Shown piece by piece: positions 36,127 through 45,230 of a stretch of 64,000 bases of DNA. A program made the position numbers and the translations under genes. The stretch comes from Oceanirhabdus sp. W0125-5 (GTDB lineage: Bacteria > Bacillota > Clostridia > Clostridiales > Clostridiaceae): contig NZ_CP115913.1 in NCBI RefSeq assembly GCF_027938815.1, positions 1,646,001 through 1,710,000 on the forward strand. The letters are read 5' to 3'. Under the pieces are notes generated by a model that saw only the letters and a program-made list of their open reading frames with translations, had not been told where the DNA came from and did not search any database. The number at the start of each line of letters is the position of its first letter. The first letter of the stretch is position 1.

Positions 36127-37158
36127 ATGAGCGGAAATAAAATATTAAAAAAAAGTAATTCAATTATTTTATATAGTACTAAGCTTTATCTACTAAAAAT
36201 ATTTTTAGTAGTGGCAGTAGTATTTTTGATATGGAATACAAGATTAATATATGAACATGGGTTAATAGTGATGTTTTTTAGTGCAATTATGATGGTAAAG
36301 CCTATATATGGAATAAGATACATTGCCTTAATAAAGGAGTTAATGTGTGCAGCTGTTTCAGGTATAATTACTGCTGGTATAATTCAAACATTTGGAGTTG
36401 ATATTATATCTTGTGCTGTTAGTTTGACTATAGCAATATTGATAAATATCAAAATAAATTGGAGAGAAAAGTTATATGGAGCATTTCTTGTTAATATATA
36501 CATAATTGCAAACAGCATAACAATAATGAACTCAACTATAAAACCATTAACTTCATATATGTATGGAATAATAGGACTGATTATTGGTGGTTTCATTGGA
36601 ATATTATTTAATAGTTTGTTTTCAACAGCATTTTTCAGTAAATTACTAAATAATAGTTTCAAATTTTTGATTGGTGAAATGATTTCTATCATTAAAAGTA
36701 TGATGAATGGATTAGAGTATGAACAATATCATTTATTTCATATAAATACAAAGAAATTTCATAGAGTATTTAAGGATATTGAATGGATATATTCTCATTA
36801 TGAAGAGAACTGGAATGAGGATAAATATAGACAATATAGCGAAGCCTACGAGAGAAAAAAATTAAACAATTGTGTTCACATAATTATGTTTATCAGAGAA
36901 ATAGGTGTAGGATTATTTAATATTAATACATCATTAATGAAGATAGATAAAGATAAGCTTGAAGAAAATATAAGGAATAGTATCTTTAAAAAGCTTAAGG
37001 AACAAAGAGAATTCTTAGCATTACTTGAAGATTCCTTAGCTGAGTTAAATACTATTCCATATAAAACTAGTCCTGTTTCATTTGAAAAATATAATGATAA
37101 AGAATTAAGTAAAATAGAACACACACTAAAGTTTATGGATGATATTTTACTTAGTTAG
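36127..37158 (+). CDS. Aromatic acid exporter / FUSC-like membrane protein
   Basis: 343 residues. About six membrane segments in residues 15-185 (for example LMCAAVSGIITAGIIQTFG and YMYGIIGLIIGGFIGILFN), then a helical hydrophilic C-terminal half of about 155 residues. This layout matches the ArAE_1/FUSC families, which include aromatic acid exporter homologues. The substrate is unknown. AGGAGGG lies five bases before the ATG. The 3' end overlaps the convergent gene on the other strand by 12 bases. Confidence 0.65.
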   Translation: MSGNKILKKSNSIILYSTKLYLLKIFLVVAVVFLIWNTRLIYEHGLIVMFFSAIMMVKPIYGIRYIALIKELMCAAVSGIITAGIIQTFGVDIISCAVSLTIAILINIKINWREKLYGAFLVNIYIIANSITIMNSTIKPLTSYMYGIIGLIIGGFIGILFNSLFSTAFFSKLLNNSFKFLIGEMISIIKSMMNGLEYEQYHLFHINTKKFHRVFKDIEWIYSHYEENWNEDKYRQYSEAYERKKLNNCVHIIMFIREIGVGLFNINTSLMKIDKDKLEENIRNSIFKKLKEQREFLALLEDSLAELNTIPYKTSPVSFEKYNDKELSKIEHTLKFMDDILLS

Positions 37159-37470
37159 TGAGAGGGTCTTTAAATCGTATTGCTCTATGATTTTCCACAC
37201 AGATTTTTTGTTTTTCTTTAAAAGAAGATTATATTTTAATTCATTGTTATTTTTATCGATTCCTGTAACAGTGACTACTGAAACATATTCATCTTTGAAG
37301 TCTATGTATATTTCTTTTATTTTAATGAGCTTGTGTGAATTATGCATGCTTTTCATAGAATAACGCTCAATTGCATATATCATATCTTTGCTCTTGTTTG
37401 ATATGTACTGACTTCTAAGTAGGAGTATAGTTATTACTAAAAAGAGTAAAATAAAAATAAATTTTTTCAT
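37147..37470 (-). CDS. Small membrane-anchored protein, unknown
   Basis: 107 residues. KKFIFILLFLVITILLL is an N-terminal anchor or signal; the rest is a small soluble domain rich in Lys and beta-strand-like segments (VSVVTVTGIDKNNNELKYNL). AGGATG is a fair ribosome binding site six bases ahead of the ATG. No family recognised. The 3' end overlaps the convergent transporter gene. Confidence 0.6.
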   Translation of the reverse strand: MKKFIFILLFLVITILLLRSQYISNKSKDMIYAIERYSMKSMHNSHKLIKIKEIYIDFKDEYVSVVTVTGIDKNNNELKYNLLLKKNKKSVWKIIEQYDLKTLSLTK

Positions 37471-37605
37471 GAAATCATCCTATAATAATTGCTTTATAAA
37501 TTATTATATGGATTTAAAAGGTCATTTATTATATAATAATATTAAAAGTTATTATATATTTTGAAGATTTATAAATTTATATAATGTTTTATGTCGAGGT
37601 GGATG

Positions 37606-38664
37606 ATGAGATTAGAATTTATTGAGAGGGTCACTGATGGGGATGTTTTAGGCAAAAGTGTTATTAGCGGAGACGGTAATGTCCTTTTAAGAGCAGGGGC
37701 AAGACTTTCAAGTTTATATATTGAAAAGTTAAAATCCTTGGGAATCTTTTATGTGTACATAGATGATGAAAGACTTGAGGATATATGTAAGAGAGATAGT
37801 GTTTATGAAGAGCTAAAGCAGAACTCTATGAAGAATCTTGGAATAATAGTTAAGAATATTAACAATGGAAATAAGAAGAAGGCTAAAGAAGCAATTAAAG
37901 CTGTTGAGAATTTAATTGATTACATAATAGAACAGGAAGCGGTTAGAGAAAACCTTCAAGATGTAAAGACATATGATGATTATACATATTATCATAGTTT
38001 GGACACTGGAATTATTGCTACTTTTCTAGGTCTTAACTTGGATTTAGGGAAAAGTGAACTTAAGGAACTTGCTGTTGGAGCGACTCTTCATGACATAGGC
38101 AAAATAAAAATCAATGAGAACATAATCAAGAAAAATGGTAAATTGACTCAAGAGGAATATCAAGAGATAATTAAACATCCAATTTACGGAGCTGAAATTA
38201 TTAAGAAATATTATGGAGAAAACGAACCTATCGTTAAAGCTATTCTTGAACATCATGAGAGAATTGATGGACGTGGTTATCCTTTTGGTAAGAATGGAAA
38301 TGAGATTTCAAAGTATGGTAAGTTAGTAGCAATCTCAGATGTATATAATGCAGTAAGCAATGATAGAATCTATCGTAAGAAGTTTGCTCCTAATGAGGCA
38401 TATGAACTTATTCTTGCAGGAAGCGGAAGTTGTTTTGACAGTGAAATAGTAAGAGGATTTAGAAAAACATTTGCAGTATATCCAATGGGAAGTTGTGTGA
38501 AATTATCTAATGGTGTGGAAGGTTATGTTATTAGACAGAATGAAGATTTCCCAGACAGACCTGTTATTAGAATTCTTTATGATGCGAGAACAAGAAAACC
38601 AATAAATTTCTACGAGATAGATTTATTAAAATCATTGAATTTAACAGTTGTTTCTGTTAGTTAA
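37606..38664 (+). CDS. HD-GYP domain phosphodiesterase
   Basis: About 352 residues. Start choice among ATGs 37591, 37603 and 37606: GAGGTGG ends at 37602, so 37606 is the only one with any spacing, though it is short. N-terminal domain about 1-120 of unknown type (DUF3391-like position). HD-GYP domain about 130-300: HSLDTGIIATFLG, ATLHDIGKIKINENIIKKNG, HPIYGAEIIKKYYG, ILEHHERIDGRGYPFG and VAISDVYNAVSNDRIYRKKF. All metal ligands appear present. It would hydrolyse cyclic di-GMP or a related nucleotide. No GGDEF gene is in the window. Confidence 0.88.
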   Translation: MRLEFIERVTDGDVLGKSVISGDGNVLLRAGARLSSLYIEKLKSLGIFYVYIDDERLEDICKRDSVYEELKQNSMKNLGIIVKNINNGNKKKAKEAIKAVENLIDYIIEQEAVRENLQDVKTYDDYTYYHSLDTGIIATFLGLNLDLGKSELKELAVGATLHDIGKIKINENIIKKNGKLTQEEYQEIIKHPIYGAEIIKKYYGENEPIVKAILEHHERIDGRGYPFGKNGNEISKYGKLVAISDVYNAVSNDRIYRKKFAPNEAYELILAGSGSCFDSEIVRGFRKTFAVYPMGSCVKLSNGVEGYVIRQNEDFPDRPVIRILYDARTRKPINFYEIDLLKSLNLTVVSVS

Positions 38665-38684
38665 TTAATTTTATATTTATTATA

Positions 38685-38712
38685 ATAGCTGTTCCTGATG
38701 GGGGACAGCTAT
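38685..38712. terminator. Stem-loop after the HD-GYP gene, not a canonical terminator
   Basis: ATAGCTGT pairs with ACAGCTAT, extended by two C-G pairs with one wobble; no T-run follows. It may be a weak terminator. Confidence 0.4.
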
Positions 38713-38815
38713 AGACATTCTATTGTGAAATTTTATTTATTCAAATTAATTAAATAAGTTAAGTTTTCAACTAATAAATCTATATTATTGATTCTGATTA
38801 AAGGTGGTGGAGAGA

Positions 38816-39832
38816 ATGAGTAATTTTTTGAATATATTCATGAGAAATATGATGAAAGAAGAACAGTATGAAGGTATTAGAATAGATGGTGAAGGAAAGA
38901 TAGAAGATGGTGAAGTTCTTCTTAAAAAAGGAGAAAAATACGATCAATATCTTATCATTATGGAAAGACATCAATTTAAGGATGCCTTAAACTACAGAGA
39001 AACAGTATTGATGAACGTAGAGAGAGTTCCTGAAATAATTTTTGTGTTTGTAAGCGATGAATTTAAGCAAGAAGATAATGCATTAATCAAAAATCTTGTA
39101 GATTCCAATATAGGATCAGTAGTAGTGATTGATAGTATTAGAGGAGACGTATCTAACATTTATAGATGTAGTGGAGATGCTTATAATGAAATAAATAAAC
39201 AAGCAAAAAAAGCTATTGAAATAAGAGACGGAGGATTTAAAGGGGCACTTATTAAACTGAAGTCAAATTGGATTACAGCTGTATTTCTATTAAGTAATAT
39301 ACTAATTTTTATTGTTACAGCAATCTTAAGTAAAAGTATCTTTGATATGGATATTAGGGTGCTAATTGAATTTGGAGCACTTAACAAAGGATTGGTATTA
39401 GCCGGACAATATCATAGGATAATATCCTCAGGATTCTTACACGCGGGCATTGTTCATCTCGCAATGAATATGTTAGCCCTATATGTTTTAGGATTGTTAG
39501 TAGAAGAAGTCTTCGGAAAAGCGAAATTTGCAGTTATATATGTAGGAGCATTAATAGCAGGCTCAATGGCTACAATTATCTTCGGAAGTGGTGTTGTCAT
39601 ATCAGTGGGTGCATCAGGAGCTATATTTGGACTCTTAGGAGCAGCCTTCGCATATGGATTTATCATGAGAAAAAGAATAGGAAAAGCATTTATGAATAGC
39701 CTACTACAAGCAATATTACTAAATGTTTTTATTGGATTGTTAGTGCCAGAGATAAATAACATGGCACATATGGGAGGACTTTTTGGGGGATTTGTTCTTG
39801 GGAGCATTTTCTTGTTGTTGAGGAAAAGATAA
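38816..39832 (+). CDS. Rhomboid family intramembrane serine protease
   Basis: 338 residues from ATG 38816, with GGTGGTGG just ahead; GTGs at 38804 and 38807 are less likely. Cytosolic N-terminal part of about 155 residues, then six to seven membrane segments. Catalytic motifs: HRIISSGFLHAGIVHLAMNM (the conserved H...N stretch), the Ser in SVGASGAIFGLLGAAFAYGF, and His in NNMAHMGGLFGG. It cleaves membrane-spanning proteins inside the membrane. The first repeat copy follows about seven bases after the stop codon. Confidence 0.9.
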   Translation: MSNFLNIFMRNMMKEEQYEGIRIDGEGKIEDGEVLLKKGEKYDQYLIIMERHQFKDALNYRETVLMNVERVPEIIFVFVSDEFKQEDNALIKNLVDSNIGSVVVIDSIRGDVSNIYRCSGDAYNEINKQAKKAIEIRDGGFKGALIKLKSNWITAVFLLSNILIFIVTAILSKSIFDMDIRVLIEFGALNKGLVLAGQYHRIISSGFLHAGIVHLAMNMLALYVLGLLVEEVFGKAKFAVIYVGALIAGSMATIIFGSGVVISVGASGAIFGLLGAAFAYGFIMRKRIGKAFMNSLLQAILLNVFIGLLVPEINNMAHMGGLFGGFVLGSIFLLLRKR

Positions 39833-39838
39833 AAAACA

Positions 39839-40283
39839 TAATTGAAAATGGATAGTGGAAAGTTGAAAACGTTGGACATTTCTCTTCGAGAAATTATAAT
39901 CTTATTGTTCTTTGGACAATAGGTTTTTACTCGGTTCATTTTCAATGAAACATTGTATTTGATTTACAAAATTATGTATATCAATAATACTCTCAAATAA
40001 TTTTAAGAATTATAGACTTACTGAATTTCTTTTAAATACAATAAAATAGTTTTAAAAATAAAAAGTTAGTAACATGTTTAATATGTCACTAACTTTTTTC
40101 ATAGGTTATTAGAATTTTAATCATGAATAAATAGAAAAAAATTCATTTGTAGTACAAATACAATATTTTATCTAAAGATAAAATAAGTGAAGTACTCTTG
40201 TTCTAAAGAACGATAAAATTTAGGTTCTGACTTACGTCAGAACCATCATACGTTTTCCGTTTTCAATTTTCAATTTTCAACTT
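39839..40283. repeat. Structured intergenic repeat, copy 1 (forward, split)
   Basis: Arms of the TTGAAAA class. From left: H1 (TTTCTC/GAGAAA, 39890-39904), H2 (ATTGT/ACAAT), H3 (TTCATT/AATGAA), H4 (TTGTA...TACAA, about 39953-39969). The copy is then interrupted by about 180 bp, including a terminator-like hairpin at 40061-40099. It resumes at about 40153 with TACAAATACAAT, then H5 (TTTTATCT/AGATAAAA), H6, and H7 (GGTTCTGAC/GTCAGAACC). It lies between the convergent rhomboid and FtsH-like genes. Confidence 0.88.
40061..40099 (+). terminator. Terminator-like hairpin inside repeat copy 1
   Basis: A stem of about 15 bp with one A·C mismatch (AAAAGTTAGT with ACTAACTTTT, plus ACAT with ATGT), followed by T-rich sequence. 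It can act for the rhomboid gene. Confidence 0.75.
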
Positions 40284-40286
40284 GTT

Positions 40287-42014
40287 TTAAAGAGTTAGTT
40301 CTTCGCCACAAAGCATTTCTTTCTCCAACAACAGTTCACTAAACCTATCTAAAGTTTCAGCGTTATCTGAAAGCAATTGCAGTACTTCCTTATAGAGTCT
40401 ATCAAGAAGTGTTTTACTTTCGGTTAAGATACTGTTATCAATAGAGATTCCTTTTTGTTTTAATTCAGAATAACTTAGTAAACCTAAAGTATCTCCCATA
40501 CCATATTTTGATATTAAATCTAGTGCTAAAGAAGTTGCTTTCTGAAAATCATTCTGAGCACCTGTTGTTATATAATCATTTCCTAATAAAATTTCTTCTG
40601 CTGCACGTCCGCCTAGCATAACTTTAATTTTATTATAAAGATAATCTTTTGAGTAATACATTTTATCTTCAGGTATTGATAGAGTATATCCACCAGCACC
40701 TTTTGTGCTAGGAATAATAGATACTTTAGATATCTCTTCATTTGGAATAAGAAGCATACTGGTTAGAGCATGTCCTATTTCGTGATATGCTGTAATCTTT
40801 CTATCAATATCTTTTATATATGAACGATCTAGTTTCGGTGAACCAGCTATAACAGTAGAATAAGCTTTTTCCAAGTGTAATGAGGTAATGGAAGGTGTAT
40901 TTTCTCTACATGCTAATATTGCTGCCTCATTAATGAAATTCTCAATTTTTGCTCCAGAGAAATAAGCTGTTTTTTTAGCCCATGAGGTCACATCAATTTC
41001 TTTAGTTGGTTTTTTCTCAAGATATAAATCTATAATTCTCTTTCTTGCATTTACATCAGGAAGTGCAACTTCAATATGCCTGTCGAATCTACCAGGTCTT
41101 AGCAAGGCATTATCTAACATATCAAATCTATTAGTAGCTGCAATTACAACAATACCTTCTTTCTCGTTAAAACCAGACATTTCTGTTAACAAGGCATTCA
41201 AAGTTTGATCTTTTTCTTCTGAACTACCGCTTGTATTATTAGAACTACGTTGTTTACCAATTGCATCTATCTCATCAATAAATATTACTGCTTTTCCATG
41301 TGAACGAGCCTTAGAAAACAAGTTACGTATACGAGAGGCACCTACCCCAACATACATCTGAACAAAATCAGAACCAGAAACAGCATAGAATGGAACATTT
41401 GCTTCTCCTGCAACGGCTTTTGCCAATAATGTTTTACCTGTACCAGGCTCACCATAAAATATCACACCTTTTGGCATTCTTGCACCGTAGCGATGATATT
41501 TTTCTGGATTTTTAAGAAAATCAATTACATCTTTTAAATTTTCCTTCGCTTCTTCGTTTCCTGCAACATCGTTAAAAGATATATCAATATTTTCTACTGA
41601 TTCAAGATTTAAATTTGAGTTTGAAAAAATTCCTTTTGGAGAAAGTTTTTTGTCTTTTAATACCAAAACTACTAACAAAATCAGTGAAGCTAATAACATG
41701 CTCAAAGGAATTGTTTGTGTAAGTGGTTTTTCAGTACTCTCTTTTACATCTATATTGTTGATTAGAAGAAATTCTTTAAAATTTTCACTTCTAGGATTAT
41801 ATGTGCTGTAAGACTCACCCTCAGTATCTGAGAATTTAATAGTATCAGAATCGTTCAGTGTTACCGTAGTAATATCTCCTTTTTCAACCATTGATAAAAA
41901 TTCTTTATATGGCGTGATGGTGTTATCTGTAATTGAATTCAATGAAAAATATATAATTATTGAAAAAATGGATAATATTATAGGTAAAAAGAACTTTGCA
42001 TTGTTTTTTTTCAT
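40287..42014 (-). CDS. ftsH: FtsH-like membrane AAA+ metalloprotease
   Basis: 575 residues, shorter than the usual 600-680. N-terminal segment LPIILSIFSIIIYFSL, a short outward domain and a second membrane segment (about 100-120). AAA+ core: GEPGTGKTLLAKAVAGEA, VIFIDEIDAIGKQRSSN and the second region LLRPGRFDRHIEVALPDVNA. Zinc protease: AYHEIGHALTSM with HEIGH at about residue 408, and a further Asp in NDFQKATSLALDLISKYGMG. It degrades membrane and regulatory proteins. AAGGGGG precedes the start codon. It may be a second FtsH in this genome; the call is by motif. Confidence 0.9.
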   Translation of the reverse strand: MKKNNAKFFLPIILSIFSIIIYFSLNSITDNTITPYKEFLSMVEKGDITTVTLNDSDTIKFSDTEGESYSTYNPRSENFKEFLLINNIDVKESTEKPLTQTIPLSMLLASLILLVVLVLKDKKLSPKGIFSNSNLNLESVENIDISFNDVAGNEEAKENLKDVIDFLKNPEKYHRYGARMPKGVIFYGEPGTGKTLLAKAVAGEANVPFYAVSGSDFVQMYVGVGASRIRNLFSKARSHGKAVIFIDEIDAIGKQRSSNNTSGSSEEKDQTLNALLTEMSGFNEKEGIVVIAATNRFDMLDNALLRPGRFDRHIEVALPDVNARKRIIDLYLEKKPTKEIDVTSWAKKTAYFSGAKIENFINEAAILACRENTPSITSLHLEKAYSTVIAGSPKLDRSYIKDIDRKITAYHEIGHALTSMLLIPNEEISKVSIIPSTKGAGGYTLSIPEDKMYYSKDYLYNKIKVMLGGRAAEEILLGNDYITTGAQNDFQKATSLALDLISKYGMGDTLGLLSYSELKQKGISIDNSILTESKTLLDRLYKEVLQLLSDNAETLDRFSELLLEKEMLCGEELTL

Positions 42015-42285
42015 GTAATGCGTTCCCCCTTAAGAAAGATATATTATTGGCTGGAATACTCAAAAATAACTAGTGTGTTTGAACATCTGTTTGACATCAT
42101 ATGCATTATTATAATTACTTTATGTAAACTAGTCCAATGATTTTCATAAGAAATGGATATGTAATTTTTGCATTAGAATATTTTGTTTAGATTACTATTC
42201 TATTCTAATGAATTATTGTATACTTATAATATATGAAAGAAGTGTGGAAAGAAGTTAGAGGAAATAGATAATAAGAAACAAAAGC
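42015..42285. other. Divergent region upstream of the FtsH-like gene
   Basis: About 270 bp of AT-rich DNA with no ORF; it must hold the ftsH-like promoter on the reverse strand. No unambiguous -35/-10 pair found. Confidence 0.35.
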
Positions 42286-42530
42286 GAGTTGAAAGTGGAA
42301 AATTGAAAGTTGAAAACGTAGGATATTTCTCTTCGAGAAATTTTAATCATATTGTTCTTGGGACAAGAATAGTTTACTCGTTTCATCTTGATGAAACCTT
42401 GTATTCTAAATTACAACATTTTATCTAAAGATAAAATGAGTAAACCCATCTTGTTCTAAAGAATAATAAAATGTAGTTTTGCGGAGCAAAACCTCCATCG
42501 TTTTCAGTTTTCCACTTTCAATTTCCAAGT
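42286..42530. repeat. Structured intergenic repeat, copy 2 (forward, complete)
   Basis: The cleanest full copy. Left arm GTTGAAAGTGG... and right arm ...CCACTTTCAATTTCCAA are largely complementary. In order: H1 TTTCTC/GAGAAA, H2, inner stem P2 GTTTACTC/GAGTAAAC enclosing H3 (GTTTCATC/GATGAAAC), H4 (TTGTA/TACAA) and H5 (TTTTATCT/AGATAAAA), then H6 (TTGTTC/GAATAA) and H7 (GTTTTGC/GCAAAAC). It lies just upstream of the DUF1232 gene. Confidence 0.9.
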
Positions 42531-42588
42531 ATGTTTTATGTCGCAATGTTTCTTCAGCATGAAGTTACGATAAATTTAGGAGGGAAAT

Positions 42589-43632
42589 ATGAAGATTTCT
42601 AATATTACTGTTGATATTAAAGAAAATGATTTGTTTGGATTGGTTAATGAAGTTGTTTGTGATTTTGCAAAAATTGATGGATTGAGCATCCATAGTTTAT
42701 TAGTACAAGAGAATATTTTTATAGAGGGAACGTTTAAGCATAAAATTAAATTTAAGTTTAGTATTAAACTTTCCTTGAAGAAGCTAGAAAATAATATTTT
42801 AGCATTTAATATTGATATGATAAAATGCATGAATATAAAGATAGCAAGTTTTATTATTAAAGGAATATTTAAAGTTTTCTTTAAGACTTATAAGAATATA
42901 GGTATTTATATGGAGGATAATTTATTATTCATTGATTTAAATTTATTATCTCCACTGATTCCTTTTGTTAATTTTAAACTTGAGAAATTAGAGCTATGCA
43001 ATGGTTATATAATAACTAAGATAAGCGATATGATTTATGATAGTAAAAAAGAGGCTGTTAATTTTGATGATATGATTAATGGGGCAAGCAGTGGTGATGA
43101 AAGTAAGGATGACAGCAAGGATGAAAATAAAGAGGAAGAAGTATTACAATTAGAAGAAAAAATTACTGAAGATTTTAAAGAAAATAATGCTTGTGCTGCA
43201 ATACATAAAGTTTCAGATGGATATACTACAATAAGAGGAACAGCTGAAGAAGTAATAGAAGCTAAGTGTAATGGAATATCTCAGTACGCATTGTTTATTC
43301 CAGATTTAGTAGCATTGATTATAAGATTATTTAAAGATAAAAGAGTTAGTAAGAAAGATAAGCTTATTGCTGGAATAATGCTAACATATGTGGCTGTTCC
43401 AATTGATATAATACCTGAAAATATCCCTGTATTAGGAAAGATAGATGATATTATAATACTGTTTATAGGGTTAGATTATTTGTTAAATAAGATAGATAAT
43501 AATATTGTTATGGAAAATTGGGAAGGTGACGAAGATATTATTAAATTGGTTGCGCAAGGGGTTGAACATATTTCCAATTTATCTGCTGGTGGGAAAATAA
43601 AGAAGTTTTTAGGACTCTTAGACAAGATGTAG
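42589..43632 (+). CDS. DUF1232 (YkvA-like) domain protein
   Basis: 347 residues. The C-terminal part (about 255-310) reads KRVSKKDKLIAGIMLTYVAV, then PIDIIPENIPVLGKIDDIII, the DUF1232 signature with two short hydrophobic stretches. The N-terminal 150 residues have no recognised domain, with an acidic/Lys linker around 160-190. Function unknown. AGGAGGG is six bases ahead of the ATG. It lies 18 bases before the RNase H gene, so they are likely co-transcribed. Confidence 0.72.
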   Translation: MKISNITVDIKENDLFGLVNEVVCDFAKIDGLSIHSLLVQENIFIEGTFKHKIKFKFSIKLSLKKLENNILAFNIDMIKCMNIKIASFIIKGIFKVFFKTYKNIGIYMEDNLLFIDLNLLSPLIPFVNFKLEKLELCNGYIITKISDMIYDSKKEAVNFDDMINGASSGDESKDDSKDENKEEEVLQLEEKITEDFKENNACAAIHKVSDGYTTIRGTAEEVIEAKCNGISQYALFIPDLVALIIRLFKDKRVSKKDKLIAGIMLTYVAVPIDIIPENIPVLGKIDDIIILFIGLDYLLNKIDNNIVMENWEGDEDIIKLVAQGVEHISNLSAGGKIKKFLGLLDKM

Positions 43633-43650
43633 AAAGGTGAGAATAACAAA

Positions 43651-44400
43651 ATGAAGAAATTTTACGCGATAAAGAACGGATATGACTTTTATAAAAAAGA
43701 GCCCGTTGTTAATAAGATAGTTAGAGATTGGGATACTTGTTCAAGAATGGTTAAAGGGGTTAAGAATGCTCAATATAAGAGCTTCAAAACTCTAGAAGAA
43801 GCAAATATTTATCTAGGGGTTCATGAAAAGAAAGAACAAAAAAATGAAAAATTTGATGGTATAGAAGCCTATGTAGATGGAAGTTTCAATATAGCTACTG
43901 AGAGATTTTCATATGGATTAGTAATTCTAAAGGATAATACCATAGTTCATGCAGAAAATGGAGTTGCAGAAGATGATTCTAAGAAGAAGCAGAGACAAAT
44001 AGCAGGAGAACTTCTAGGAGCAGAACGAGCACTTGAATATGCTTGTGAATCACAAGAAAAGCAGGTTAAGATTTACCATGATTACGTGGGAGTAAGAAAC
44101 CATGTCACTGGAGAATGGCAAAGAAAAGAAGAATCTTCGCAGTTATATTATGAGAAGATGAACAGATTAATCAACGAGAATGATCTTAATGTAGAATTTG
44201 TAAAAGTTGATAGCCATACTGGTGATTTATATAATGAAGTTGTAGATGAGTTAGCTAAAGTAGCCGGTGGAGTTAGAATGAATAATGAGAGCAATAAGCT
44301 AATTAAAAAGAATAAGATATACGTGGCGAATGAAGATATAAAAAATCTTTTACATGATATTTTGGGAGAAGAAGCGCTTAATAATGTAATCGTTAAATAA
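43651..44400 (+). CDS. Ribonuclease H1 with viroplasmin (hybrid-binding) domain
   Basis: 249 residues. Residues 1-52 (KKFYAIKNGYDFYKKEPVVN ... QYKSFKTLEEANIYLG) form the hybrid-binding/viroplasmin domain. Residues about 70-208 form RNase H: Asp in GIEAYVDGSFN, Glu in AGELLGAERALEYA, Asp in KIYHDYVGVRN, and Asp-containing VDSHTGDLYNEVVDELAK. A further tail of about 40 residues follows. It cleaves RNA in RNA-DNA hybrids. The stop codon is directly followed by repeat copy 3. Confidence 0.9.
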   Translation: MKKFYAIKNGYDFYKKEPVVNKIVRDWDTCSRMVKGVKNAQYKSFKTLEEANIYLGVHEKKEQKNEKFDGIEAYVDGSFNIATERFSYGLVILKDNTIVHAENGVAEDDSKKKQRQIAGELLGAERALEYACESQEKQVKIYHDYVGVRNHVTGEWQRKEESSQLYYEKMNRLINENDLNVEFVKVDSHTGDLYNEVVDELAKVAGGVRMNNESNKLIKKNKIYVANEDIKNLLHDILGEEALNNVIVK

Positions 44401-44646
44401 TGTATAATGGAAAATGTAGAATGTATAATGAAGGATATTTCTCTACGAGAAATTTAAATTTTATTGTTCTTTGCACAATAATTGTTTACTCGTTTCATTT
44501 ATCATGAAACCTTGTATTTAAAATACAATATTTTATTCTTGATAAAATGAGTAAAAGAATATTGTTCTAAAGAAAAATAAGATGTAGTTTCTGAGTAAGC
44601 AGAAACATCCATCATTATACATTATCCATTATACATTTTACATTTG
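44401..44646. repeat. Structured intergenic repeat, copy 3 (forward, complete)
   Basis: Arms of the TGTATAATG class. H1 TTTCTC/GAGAAA, H2 ATTGT/ACAAT, P2 TTTACTC/GAGTAAA with H3 GTTTCAT/ATGAAAC, H4 TTGTATTT/ATACAA and H5 TTTTAT/ATAAAA inside; H7 TTTCTG/CAGAAA. It begins on the base after the RNase H stop codon. Confidence 0.9.
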
Positions 44647-44757
44647 ATTTTAACGGTTTGATATTATTTTCCTGTTTAACAAAAGTATATATTACATAAG
44701 ATATATGTAATAAGAGCTATCTTAATCAGGAAGGAGGAAGGGAATTCCCGAATATTT

Positions 44758-44934
44758 ATGAAAGCTAAATTTGTAAAAGGTATGATGGTTGGTTCAATGA
44801 TTGGTATGAGCGCTGCAGCTGTAGTTGTGTCAAATATGAGTAGGGGAACTAAACGTAAAATTAAGAGATATACAAACGTAGTAAGAGGTTCCGCTAGTGA
44901 TATGTTTGATGGATATATGAAAAAAATGAGATAA
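44758..44934 (+). CDS. Small YtxH-like protein (58 residues)
   Basis: Reads MKAKFVKGMMVGSMIGMSAA, then AVVVSNMSRGTKRKIKRYTN, with one glycine/methionine-rich membrane or membrane-associated segment and a basic C-terminal half. It resembles YtxH-type small proteins that are common next to stress-related genes. An AGGAGG sits 20 bases before the ATG, further than usual, but the self-complementary GGGAATTCCC lies in between and could shorten the distance when folded. A terminator follows. Confidence 0.72.
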   Translation: MKAKFVKGMMVGSMIGMSAAAVVVSNMSRGTKRKIKRYTNVVRGSASDMFDGYMKKMR

Positions 44935-44942
44935 AGAATAAT

Positions 44943-44974
44943 AAAAGGTCATTTTAAATAATGGCCTTTTATTT
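44943..44974 (+). terminator. Terminator after the YtxH-like gene
   Basis: AAAAGGTCATT pairs with AATGGCCTTTT (one wobble), six-base loop, followed by ATTT. Confidence 0.75.
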
Positions 44975-45054
44975 GTGCATAATTATTAAAAAATTAAATT
45001 TTATATTCATTTAAACAAAAAAATTACTAAAAAAAAGAAGTAAATAAAAAAATT

Positions 45055-45084
45055 TTGGTGATAAATTAAAAATTATGGTATAAT
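45055..45084 (+). promoter_or_regulatory. Promoter of the XRE-TPR regulator gene
   Basis: TTGGTG (45055-45060), an 18-base spacer, and TATAAT (45079-45084). A leader of about 140 bases follows, with a 9-bp inverted repeat at 45139-45147 / 45167-45175 (AAGACATCT with AGATGTCTT). Confidence 0.6.
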
Positions 45085-45230
45085 TAGGGTGATATATGAT
45101 GATAAAAAGAGAAATTAATACATTTATATAAATATTTTAAGACATCTAATTAAAATTATGTACGTAAGATGTCTTGAGGAAATTAATTTTTTTAAATAGA
45201 AAAAAACTAGCTGTAAAGGAAGAGGGATTC

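Noticed and set aside
37139..37363. A 74-codon forward frame
   Set aside because: It is antisense to the better supported 107-residue membrane protein, which has a signal anchor and a ribosome binding site.
39454..39945. A 163-codon reverse-strand frame across the rhomboid gene end and repeat copy 1
   Set aside because: It lies antisense to clear rhomboid motifs and runs into repeat DNA; composition is that of a shadow frame and it has no ribosome binding site.
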